Shown here one piece after another: positions 15,389 through 21,694 of a DNA stretch of 31,932 bases. The position numbers and the translations under genes are program-made. The stretch comes from JALZDI01 sp965653225 (GTDB taxonomy: Bacteria > Actinomycetota > Actinomycetes > Propionibacteriales > Nocardioidaceae). The stretch's first letter is position 1. Each line of letters starts with the position of its first letter. Below the pieces are notes generated by a model. The model worked only from the letters and a program-made list of their open reading frames with translations, did no database searches and was not told the origin of the DNA. Location of the stretch: assembly GCA_965653225.1 (NCBI GenBank), contig CBFGZI010000034.1, positions 1 through 31,932 of the forward strand, in the 5' to 3' direction.

Positions 15389-16504
15389 TCAGGGGTGCAC
15401 GCCGTGCGCGATCAGCGCGGTGTAGGGGTCTATCGGCACGTCCGGCGTGGGCCGCACCTCGAGGTGCAGGTGCGGGCCGGTCGTGTTGCCGGTGATGCCG
15501 ATGTGCCCGATCGTCTCGCCGGACTCGACCTCCTCGCCGGTGCTCACGGCGAAGTCGTTCATGTGGCAGTACCACGTCTCGGTGCCGTCGGCGTGGGTGA
15601 TGATGACGCGGTTGCCGTACGCCCCGGCGTAGCCCACCTCGGTCACCACGCCGTGCGCGACCGCGTGGATCGGCGTGCCGATCGGCGCCGCGAAGTCCAG
15701 TCCGGTGTGGTCGGACTCCCAGAGGGAGCCGCCGCTGCCGAACGTCGCGGTGATCTCGTAGTGGTCGACCGGCAGCACCCACATGTTCGACTTGATCTCG
15801 CGGGCGCGGTCCTCGGCGCGGCTGGCCAGCTCGGCCAGGGCCTGGTTGCGGGCAGCGGCCTGCTGCTCGGCGGCGTTCTCCATCCGCTGCTGCTGGGCCT
15901 GGTCGAGGGCGGCCCGGTCGGCGTTGCGGCTGATCGTGGCGGGCCGACCGTTGCGGTCGAGCTGCGACCCGAGCCCGTCCGACGCGGGCTCGCTGCCGGC
16001 CACGGTGTCGGAGTCGGCGTTGAGCGTCCGCACGGACGCCTGCGACACGTGCGCCGCCTGGGCTGAGCCGACGCTCAGCGCGCCGGCGGCGGCGACGACG
16101 ATCGCGGAGGTGCCGGCGACCAGGAAGCCCGACGGGCGGAACCGGCGGCGCTCGCGGGTGAACGCGGGGGGCGCCTGCTTCGGTGCCTGCCTGGGTGTCT
16201 TCCGCGGTGCGCTCGGTGCACTCGGTTCACTCCGCGCGCTGCTGCGTGTCCGCGCTGCCTTCGGTCCCCTGGCTGCCTTGCGTGGCTTGCGTGCCGCCCG
16301 GGCAGGCTGCGGCTGCCGGAGTTGCTCCGGCAGCTTCCTCTGCGGCTGCTCCGGTGTCTGTCGCTGGGCCTGTTGCGGTGTCTGGGCAGGACCGTCTCCT
16401 GCGCGATGACGTCCGGCCGAAGCCGCGGGCGACGGGGAAGACGCGGACCTGTCAGCCGGACGGTGGCGGTCGGCGCGGCGCCTCGGCGCACGGTGCTGCG
16501 ACAC
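15389..16504 (-). CDS. Membrane-anchored M23 (LytM-type) peptidase with long basic cytoplasmic N-terminus
   Basis: A 371-residue protein. Residues 1-123 are rich in Arg, Lys, Pro, Gln and Ala and contain no hydrophobic stretch; residues about 125-150 are a single hydrophobic segment ending AQAAH, either an anchor or a late signal peptide. Residues 190-240 are Ala/Gln/Glu-rich coiled coil. The C-terminal M23 domain keeps the zinc and catalytic residues His266, Asp270, His314, His345 and His347 (SDHTGLDF, CHMND, GPHLHLE). It should cleave peptidoglycan cross-bridges outside the membrane. The frame is open far upstream, but GTG 16504 with GGAGG 5 nt before it fixes the start. It converges on pcrA with an 11-bp gap. 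Confidence 0.87.
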   Translation of the reverse strand: MSQHRAPRRRADRHRPADRSASSPSPAASAGRHRAGDGPAQTPQQAQRQTPEQPQRKLPEQLRQPQPARAARKPRKAARGPKAARTRSSARSEPSAPSAPRKTPRQAPKQAPPAFTRERRRFRPSGFLVAGTSAIVVAAAGALSVGSAQAAHVSQASVRTLNADSDTVAGSEPASDGLGSQLDRNGRPATISRNADRAALDQAQQQRMENAAEQQAAARNQALAELASRAEDRAREIKSNMWVLPVDHYEITATFGSGGSLWESDHTGLDFAAPIGTPIHAVAHGVVTEVGYAGAYGNRVIITHADGTETWYCHMNDFAVSTGEEVESGETIGHIGITGNTTGPHLHLEVRPTPDVPIDPYTALIAHGVHP

Positions 16505-16532
16505 GGACACCTCCGGATGGCGGGCACAAACG

Positions 16533-16560
16533 CGCGTCACCTTAACGGAACCGTGACGCG
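16533..16560 (-). promoter_or_regulatory. 8-bp palindrome with paired GT-A-G repeats upstream of the M23 peptidase
   Basis: CGCGTCAC (16533-16540) and GTGACGCG (16553-16560) are a perfect inverted repeat, 28 bp before the GTG start. Read leftward the site also holds GTCACG (16557-16552) and GTTAAG (16546-16541), starting 11 bp apart, and TAAGGT (16544-16539) fits a -10 box. MtrA, known to control cell-wall hydrolase genes in actinobacteria, binds paired GTAAC-like repeats; whether this is such a site is inference. Confidence 0.4.
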
Positions 16561-16681
16561 AAGGGAAACAGTCTCTGCAGGCGCTGTGGAGGGGCTCACA
16601 CCGTCGTCGGCACCCACCGTGCGCTGGCCGTTCCCCAGGGTGATCGCGGTGGCGTGTTTCGGGCCACATCCGGGTCTTCGC

Positions 16682-16687
16682 TACGCT
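16682..16687 (+). promoter_or_regulatory. Candidate -10 box for the B12-domain gene
   Basis: TACGCT fits TAnnnT and lies 30 bp before the ATG at 16718, leaving a leader of about 24 nt that contains GAGGAG. The -35 region is not convincing. Confidence 0.4.
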
Positions 16688-16717
16688 GCCCGCAACGACT
16701 GCGAGGAGAACACGCCG

Positions 16718-17164
16718 ATGAGCAGCGCCAGCAGCCCGATTCGAGTCGTGGTGGCCAAGCCCGGCCTCGACGGACACGACCGCGGCGCCAAGGTGGTGGC
16801 GCGGGCGCTTCGCGACGCCGGCATGGAGGTCATCTACACCGGCCTGCACCAGACCCCGGAGCAGATCGTCGAGACCGCGATCCAGGAGGACGCCGACTGC
16901 ATCGGCCTGTCCGTGCTGTCCGGCGCGCACATGACGCTGTTCCGCAAGCTGCTGTCGCTGCTGCAGGAGCGCGACGCCGAGGACATCGTGGTGTTCGGCG
17001 GAGGCATCATCCCCGAGGCCGACATCCCGCCGCTGACCGAGGCCGGCGTGGCGAAGGTCTTCACCCCCGGCGCGACCACCCACGAGATCGTGGCGTGGGT
17101 GCGCGAGAACGTCGGCGGCGACGCCGGCGCGGCGTCCGCCGAGAAGGAGGACGCGCCCGCCTGA
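16718..17164 (+). CDS. Stand-alone cobalamin-binding subunit of an acyl-CoA mutase (IcmB/McmB-like)
   Basis: A 148-residue B12-binding domain protein. It has the complete DxHxxG signature (Asp18-Gly19-His20-Asp21-Arg22-Gly23), the S-x-L motif (GLSVLSGAH, about 63-71) and the GG motif (VFGGGIIPEAD). His20 would coordinate cobalt in the base-off, His-on mode. The sequence VVVAKPGLDGHDRGAK is that of the C-terminal domain of methylmalonyl-CoA mutase or the small subunit of isobutyryl-CoA mutase (IcmB). It needs a separate catalytic large subunit, which is not in this window. ATG 16718 has GAGGAG 8 nt upstream. The neighbouring sucCD consumes succinyl-CoA, the product of methylmalonyl-CoA mutase, so a propionate-catabolic role is plausible. 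It ends in an acidic Ala-rich tail. Confidence 0.88.
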   Translation: MSSASSPIRVVVAKPGLDGHDRGAKVVARALRDAGMEVIYTGLHQTPEQIVETAIQEDADCIGLSVLSGAHMTLFRKLLSLLQERDAEDIVVFGGGIIPEADIPPLTEAGVAKVFTPGATTHEIVAWVRENVGGDAGAASAEKEDAPA

Positions 17165-17182
17165 CCCTTCGGTCCGAGAGGG
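17165..17182. terminator. Short hairpin between convergent B12-domain and hydrolase genes
   Basis: CCCTTCG (17165-17171) and CGAGAGGG (17175-17182) pair around a GTC loop with one bulged G. It fills most of the 25-bp gap between two converging stop codons and would serve both genes. Confidence 0.5.
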
Positions 17183-17189
17183 TGGGCTG

Positions 17190-18080
17190 TCAGCGCCCCG
17201 GGTGCTGCTGCGCCCAGTCGGCGACCAGCCGCGCCACGCTCTCCGGGTCGGAGCGGGGCACCCAGTGGCCGCTGTCGACGTCGACCCGGTACCACGTGCT
17301 CAGGAACCGGTTGAAGTCCAGCGCGTCGAACGTCTGCGGGCTTATGAACGGGTCCTGCTGCGCGACCACGATCTGCACCGGCACGTCGCTGAGGCCCGGT
17401 CTGGGCGAGCGCAGCCGCTGGTAGATGTTCGCGCGGTACAGGTCGAGCCCGTTGTCCGCGTCGCGCCCGAGGTCGCGGCCCCACGCCGACTTCGGTAGCC
17501 CCTCCCGGCGCGCCATCTGGGCGCCGATCACCGGGTGCAGCAGCCGCCACATCAGGTCCGGCACCACCGGTACGTGGAACCACGCCACGTACCACGACCG
17601 CCGCGCCTGCTGCCGGCGTACGTGGGCCGGCATGGTGCGCGCGAAGTGCGCCATGTGGTCCAGGCTCGGCCCGCTGATCGAGGTGTACGACAGGATGCGG
17701 CCGCGCAGCCGGTCGTCGCTGCTCTCGGTCGTCACCGCGTCCCACAGCTGCAGCGAGCCCCAGTCGTGGCCGAGCAGGTGGACCGGCCGGTCCGGCGCGG
17801 CCGCGTCCATCACCGCCACCAGGTCGTCGACGAGCCGTTCGCTCACGTACCCCTGGCGCGACCTCGGCGCCTCCGAGGCGCCGGCGCCGCGCACGTCGTA
17901 GGTCACCACGTGGAAGCGGTCCTGCAGCAGCCGCGCGACCGGCTCCCACATGGTCTGGTTGTCGGGGTACCCGTGCACCGCGACCAGCGTCGGCGCGGAG
18001 GAGCCGCGGTCGCCGTACTCGCGCACCGCCAGCCGCAGGTCGCCGGACAGGATGCTGTACTGCCGAGGTGAGTCCGTCAT
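17190..18080 (-). CDS. Alpha/beta-fold hydrolase, epoxide hydrolase/haloalkane dehalogenase-like
   Basis: A 296-residue alpha/beta hydrolase. The oxyanion-hole motif HGYP (36-39), nucleophile elbow GHDWGS with Asp106, an acid candidate Asp243 (QQDPF) and catalytic His272 (SGHW) are visible. An aspartate nucleophile followed by Trp marks the epoxide-hydrolase/haloalkane-dehalogenase branch, not the serine esterases. A cap region lies at about 140-215. The substrate is unknown. The frame extends 50 codons upstream but ATG 18080 gives the normal family N-terminus (MTDSPRQYSILSGDLRLAV). No strong ribosome-binding site is seen. It is divergent from sucC and not obviously linked to it by function. 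Confidence 0.85.
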   Translation of the reverse strand: MTDSPRQYSILSGDLRLAVREYGDRGSSAPTLVAVHGYPDNQTMWEPVARLLQDRFHVVTYDVRGAGASEAPRSRQGYVSERLVDDLVAVMDAAAPDRPVHLLGHDWGSLQLWDAVTTESSDDRLRGRILSYTSISGPSLDHMAHFARTMPAHVRRQQARRSWYVAWFHVPVVPDLMWRLLHPVIGAQMARREGLPKSAWGRDLGRDADNGLDLYRANIYQRLRSPRPGLSDVPVQIVVAQQDPFISPQTFDALDFNRFLSTWYRVDVDSGHWVPRSDPESVARLVADWAQQHPGR

Positions 18081-18187
18081 CGAAGCTGTTGACCGCCTCT
18101 CTGGTGTCGCTGCGCCGGCCGGTGCCCCTCCCAGCCGATCATGCCCCGCCGCCCGTACCCCGCTCGTCGTGGCCCAGGCCACCTGGC

Positions 18188-18193
18188 TAGGCT
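18188..18193 (+). promoter_or_regulatory. Candidate -10 box for sucCD
   Basis: TAGGCT in the context GGCTAGGCTCG fits TAnnnT and lies 52 bp before GTG 18245. AAGGA occurs in the leader close to the start codon. No clear -35 element was found. Confidence 0.4.
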
Positions 18194-18244
18194 CGCAGAG
18201 GTCTCTCCCCGGAACGAATCTCTGCAGCAAGGACGGGCCCCACT

Positions 18245-19420
18245 GTGGACTTGATGGAATTCCAGGCGAAGGAGCTGTTCGCCAAGCACGACGTACCGGT
18301 GACGCTCGGTATCGTCGTGCAGAACCCCGACGACGCGCGTGCCGCCGCCGAGCAGCTCGGTGGCCGCGTGGTGGTGAAGGCGCAGGTCAAGGCCGGCGGC
18401 CGCGGCAAGGCCGGCGGGGTCAAGCTGGCCGAGAACCCCGACGAGGCCGTCGCCCGCGCCGGCGACATCCTGGGGATGGACATCAAGGGCCACACGGTCC
18501 ACCAGGTGCTGATCGCGCCGACGGCCGAGATCGCCGAGGAGTACTACTTCTCGTTCCTGGTCGACCGCTCCAACCGGGCGTACCTGTGTATCGCCAGCAT
18601 CGAGGGCGGCGTGGAGATCGAGGAGGTCGCCCGCACCAACCCCGACGCGGTCGCGAAGGTCGCCATCGACCCGATCGCCGGGGTCGACGAGGCGAAGGCC
18701 CGCGAGATCGTCGAGGCGACGCGGTTCCCCGCCGAGGTCGCCGACGAGGCCGTGCAGGTCGTGCTCAAGCTCTGGCAGGTGTTCGTCGAGGAGGACGCCT
18801 CGCTGGTGGAGGTCAACCCGCTGGTGCGGCTCGGCGACGGTCGCCTGGAGGCGCTGGACGGCAAGGTCACGCTGGACGCCAACGCCGACTTTCGGCACGA
18901 GGCCCACGCCGACTTCAGCGACACCGCCTCGGCCGACCCGCTGGAGGCGGCCGCCAAGGAGAAGGACCTCAACTACGTCAAGCTCGACGGGCAGGTCGGC
19001 ATCATCGGCAACGGTGCCGGGCTGGTGATGTCCACCCTCGACGTGGTGGCGTACTCCGGCGAGGAGTTCGGGGGCGTGAAGCCCGCGAACTTCCTCGACA
19101 TCGGTGGCGGCGCCTCCGCGGAGGTGATGGCCAACGGCCTGGAGATCGTGCTCAGCGACGCCGACGTGCGGTCGGTGTTCGTGAACGTGTTCGGCGGGAT
19201 CACCGCCTGCGACGCGGTCGCCAACGGCATCGTGTCCGCGTTCGACCTGCTCAAGAAGCGCGGCGACGAGGTCGACCGCCCGCTGGTCGTACGGCTCGAC
19301 GGAAACAACGCCGACGAGGGCCGGCGGATCCTGGACGAGGCGAACCTGCCAGGAGTCGAGCGGGTCGACACCATGGACGGCGCCGCGCACCGCGCGGCCG
19401 GGCTCGCCGCCGGTAAGTAA
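18245..19420 (+). CDS. sucC: Succinyl-CoA synthetase (ligase) beta subunit
   Basis: A 391-residue ATP-grasp subunit that, with SucD, converts succinyl-CoA to succinate with nucleotide triphosphate formation in the TCA cycle. Family landmarks: N-terminal MDLMEFQAKELF, the nucleotide-binding VVKAQVKAGGRGKAGGVK, EVNPLV with metal-binding Asn, and the C-terminal succinyl-CoA-ligase region GIIGNGAGLVMSTLD and FLDIGGGAS. Length matches the usual 385-400. GTG 18245 is preferred over ATG 18254 because it gives the conserved MDL N-terminus; AAGGA lies upstream. sucD follows 17 bp downstream, forming an operon. The conserved VNVFGGI near the C-terminus is intact. Confidence 0.96.
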   Translation: MDLMEFQAKELFAKHDVPVTLGIVVQNPDDARAAAEQLGGRVVVKAQVKAGGRGKAGGVKLAENPDEAVARAGDILGMDIKGHTVHQVLIAPTAEIAEEYYFSFLVDRSNRAYLCIASIEGGVEIEEVARTNPDAVAKVAIDPIAGVDEAKAREIVEATRFPAEVADEAVQVVLKLWQVFVEEDASLVEVNPLVRLGDGRLEALDGKVTLDANADFRHEAHADFSDTASADPLEAAAKEKDLNYVKLDGQVGIIGNGAGLVMSTLDVVAYSGEEFGGVKPANFLDIGGGASAEVMANGLEIVLSDADVRSVFVNVFGGITACDAVANGIVSAFDLLKKRGDEVDRPLVVRLDGNNADEGRRILDEANLPGVERVDTMDGAAHRAAGLAAGK

Positions 19421-19437
19421 GGGACGGGAACAGACTG

Positions 19438-20322
19438 ATGGCTATTTTCCTCAACGGCGACAGCAAGATCATCGTCCAGGGCATGACCGGCTCGGAGGGG
19501 CAGAAGCACACCCGCCGGATGCTCGCCGCCGGCTCCAGCGTGGTGGGCGGGGTCAACGCCCGCAAGGCCGGGGAGAAGGTCGACTTCGACGGCACCAGCC
19601 TGCCGGTGTTCGGCACGGTCGCGGAGGCGATGGAGTCGACCGGCGCGAACGTGTCGGTGGTGTTCGTCCCGCCCAAGTTCACCAAGGACGCCGTGGTTGA
19701 GGCCGCCGACGCGAGCATGCCGCTGGTGGTGGTGATCACCGAGGGCGTGCCGGTGCACGACACCGCGCACTTCTTCGCTCACGCCCAGTCCCGCGGCACC
19801 ACGCGGGTCATCGGGCCCAACTGCCCGGGCATCGCCTCACCGGGCCAGTCCAACGCCGGCATCATCCCCGCCGACATCACCGGCGGCGGACGCATCGGGC
19901 TGGTGAGCAAGTCCGGCACGCTGACCTACCAGCTGATGTACGAGCTGCGCGACATCGGCTTCTCCACCTGTGTGGGCATCGGCGGCGACCCGATCATCGG
20001 CACCACGCACATCGACGCCCTGGCCGCGTTCGAGGACGACCCCGACACCGACGCGGTCATCATGGTCGGCGAGATCGGCGGTGACGCCGAGGAGCGCGCC
20101 GCCGACTACATCAAGGCCAACATGAGCAAGCCGGTGGTCGGCTACGTCGCCGGGTTCACCGCGCCGGAGGGCAAGACCATGGGCCACGCCGGCGCCATCG
20201 TCTCCGGCTCCTCCGGAACCGCCGAGGCCAAGAAGCAGGCCCTGGAGGCGGCCGGCGTCAAGGTCGGCAAGACGCCGTCGGAGACCGCGCGGCTGATGCG
20301 CGAGATCATCAAGGGCAGCTGA
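19438..20322 (+). CDS. sucD: Succinyl-CoA synthetase (ligase) alpha subunit
   Basis: A 294-residue subunit carrying the CoA-binding Rossmann domain (GMTGSEGQKHT, about 15-25) and the ligase domain with the phosphorylated His250 in GHAGAIVSGSSGT. The GPNCPGI motif (126-132) and SKSGTLTYQ (158-166) are standard. It forms the alpha-beta enzyme with the product of sucC, just upstream. GGGACGGGAA precedes ATG 19438. Length and motifs are fully typical, with no oddities. A strong inverted repeat downstream probably ends the transcript. Confidence 0.97.
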   Translation: MAIFLNGDSKIIVQGMTGSEGQKHTRRMLAAGSSVVGGVNARKAGEKVDFDGTSLPVFGTVAEAMESTGANVSVVFVPPKFTKDAVVEAADASMPLVVVITEGVPVHDTAHFFAHAQSRGTTRVIGPNCPGIASPGQSNAGIIPADITGGGRIGLVSKSGTLTYQLMYELRDIGFSTCVGIGGDPIIGTTHIDALAAFEDDPDTDAVIMVGEIGGDAEERAADYIKANMSKPVVGYVAGFTAPEGKTMGHAGAIVSGSSGTAEAKKQALEAAGVKVGKTPSETARLMREIIKGS

Positions 20323-20335
20323 CCCCCACCACGCC

Positions 20336-20387
20336 GACTCGACTGCGTTGACTCGGGGATTTCCCGCGGCCCCACCGCAGACGAGTC
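20336..20387. terminator. 12-bp-stem hairpin between convergent sucD and kynU
   Basis: GACTCGACTGCG (20336-20347) pairs with CGCAGACGAGTC (20376-20387) at 11 of 12 positions; an inner CGGG/CCCG stem may stack within the loop. The right arm overlaps the kynU stop codon. It probably terminates transcription in both directions. Confidence 0.6.
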
Positions 20388-21615
20388 AGGTGACTGCGGC
20401 GCGCACGGAGTACGCCGGGTCGGCGTACTCGTGGCGCTGGAGCACCTGGCACAGCGCGTCGACGGTGTCCCACACGTCGACGTGGCGCACGTACATGGGC
20501 GCGAACCCGAAGCGGGCGATGTCCGGCGTGCGGAAGTCGCCCACGACGCCGCGCGCGATCAGCGCCTGCACGATCCCGTACGCCCGCGGGTGCCGCAGCG
20601 ACACCTGGCTGCCGCGCTGCTCCGGCTCCAGCGGCGTCACCACCTCCAGGTCGGTCTGCTGCCGCACGAGGTCGATGAACATCGTGGTCAGCGACAGCGA
20701 CTTGCGCCGCAGGTCGGCCAGGTCCACGCCGGCGAAGGCGTCCAGCGCGGCGTCGAGGGCCGCCAGCGCGAGGATCGGCGGTGTGCCGGCGCGCATGCGG
20801 CCGATGCCGGGCGCGGGGACGTAGTCGCGCTTCATCGCGAACGGCTCGGTGTGGCCCCACCACCCGGTGAGCGGCTGGTCGACCTGGTCCTGGACCGCGC
20901 CGGCCACGAAGCAGAACGCGGGAGAGCCGGGGCCGCCGTTGAGGTACTTGTAGGTGCACCCCACGGCCAGGTCGGCGCCCGCGCCGCGCAGGTCGACCGG
21001 CACCGCGCCCGCGCTGTGGCACAGGTCCCACAGCATCAGCGCGCCCGCGTCGTGCGCCCCGGCGGTCACCTTCGGCAGGTCGTACATCCGGCCGGTGCGG
21101 AAGTCGACGTGGGTCAGCGCCAGCACCGCGGTGTCGTCGTCGACCGACGCCAGCGGGTCCAGCGGGTCGCACCAGCGCAGCTGCAGCCCGCAGATACGGG
21201 CCGCCGAGGCGGCGATGTAGCCGTCGGTCGGGAACGTCGACGGCTCGGTCACGATCACCCGGCGGCCCGGCCGCAGCCGGGCGGCGGCGACCAGCAGCTT
21301 GAACAGGTTCACCGACGTCGAGTCGGTGGTCACCACCTCGTCGGCGCCGGCACCGATGAGGGGAGCGATCTTGCCGCCGGTGCGTGCCGGCAGGTCCGTC
21401 CAGCCCGCGGTGTTCCAGGAGCCGACCAGACCGCGGCCCCACTGCCGCCGCACCACCTGCTCCACCCGCTCGCCGACACCGTGCGGCAGCGCGCCGAGGG
21501 AGTTGCCGTCGAGGTAGACCAGTCCCTCGGGCAGCGAGAAGCGCTTGCGGGTGAACGCCAGCGGGTCCTCGGCGTCTCGCCGTAGCGCGGCCAGTCGGTG
21601 CGGGTCCCTCGTCAC
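20386..21615 (-). CDS. kynU: Kynureninase
   Basis: A 409-residue PLP enzyme that cleaves kynurenine to anthranilate and alanine (and 3-hydroxykynurenine to 3-hydroxyanthranilate). Landmarks: LVYLDGNSLGALP (32-44), STFPTDGYIA (126-135), WDLCHSAGA with PLP-contacting Asp197, the PLP lysine Lys223 in GCTYKYLNGGPGSPAF, and GWWGH. Length is normal for the family. GTG 21615 has no ribosome-binding site but TACGTT 6 nt upstream, suggesting a leaderless transcript. No tryptophan dioxygenase or formamidase gene is adjacent in the window, so the rest of the pathway must be elsewhere. It converges on sucD. Confidence 0.95.
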   Translation of the reverse strand: MTRDPHRLAALRRDAEDPLAFTRKRFSLPEGLVYLDGNSLGALPHGVGERVEQVVRRQWGRGLVGSWNTAGWTDLPARTGGKIAPLIGAGADEVVTTDSTSVNLFKLLVAAARLRPGRRVIVTEPSTFPTDGYIAASAARICGLQLRWCDPLDPLASVDDDTAVLALTHVDFRTGRMYDLPKVTAGAHDAGALMLWDLCHSAGAVPVDLRGAGADLAVGCTYKYLNGGPGSPAFCFVAGAVQDQVDQPLTGWWGHTEPFAMKRDYVPAPGIGRMRAGTPPILALAALDAALDAFAGVDLADLRRKSLSLTTMFIDLVRQQTDLEVVTPLEPEQRGSQVSLRHPRAYGIVQALIARGVVGDFRTPDIARFGFAPMYVRHVDVWDTVDALCQVLQRHEYADPAYSVRAAVT

Positions 21616-21621
21616 CGCTCC

Positions 21622-21627
21622 AACGTA
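21622..21627 (-). promoter_or_regulatory. Candidate leaderless -10 box for kynU
   Basis: Read leftward, TACGTT (21627-21622) fits TAnnnT and ends 6 nt before the GTG start, leaving no room for a ribosome-binding site in a transcript that starts at the GTG. Confidence 0.4.
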
Positions 21628-21694
21628 GGCCCTGCGGCTACCGCGCCGCTCGGCTCTGTCGTCGGCGGCCGCTGGTCCGGACGCTGGTCCGCTG

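Noticed and set aside
16505..16717. Possible c-di-AMP (ydaO-type) riboswitch before the M23 peptidase
   Set aside because: Such riboswitches do control wall-hydrolase genes in actinobacteria, but I could not find the conserved motif blocks on the leftward strand; only a palindrome and GC-rich sequence are seen.
16505..17083. Longer N-terminus for the M23 peptidase from the upstream open frame
   Set aside because: The upstream frame is antisense to the B12-domain gene; GTG 16504 with GGAGG is a better start.
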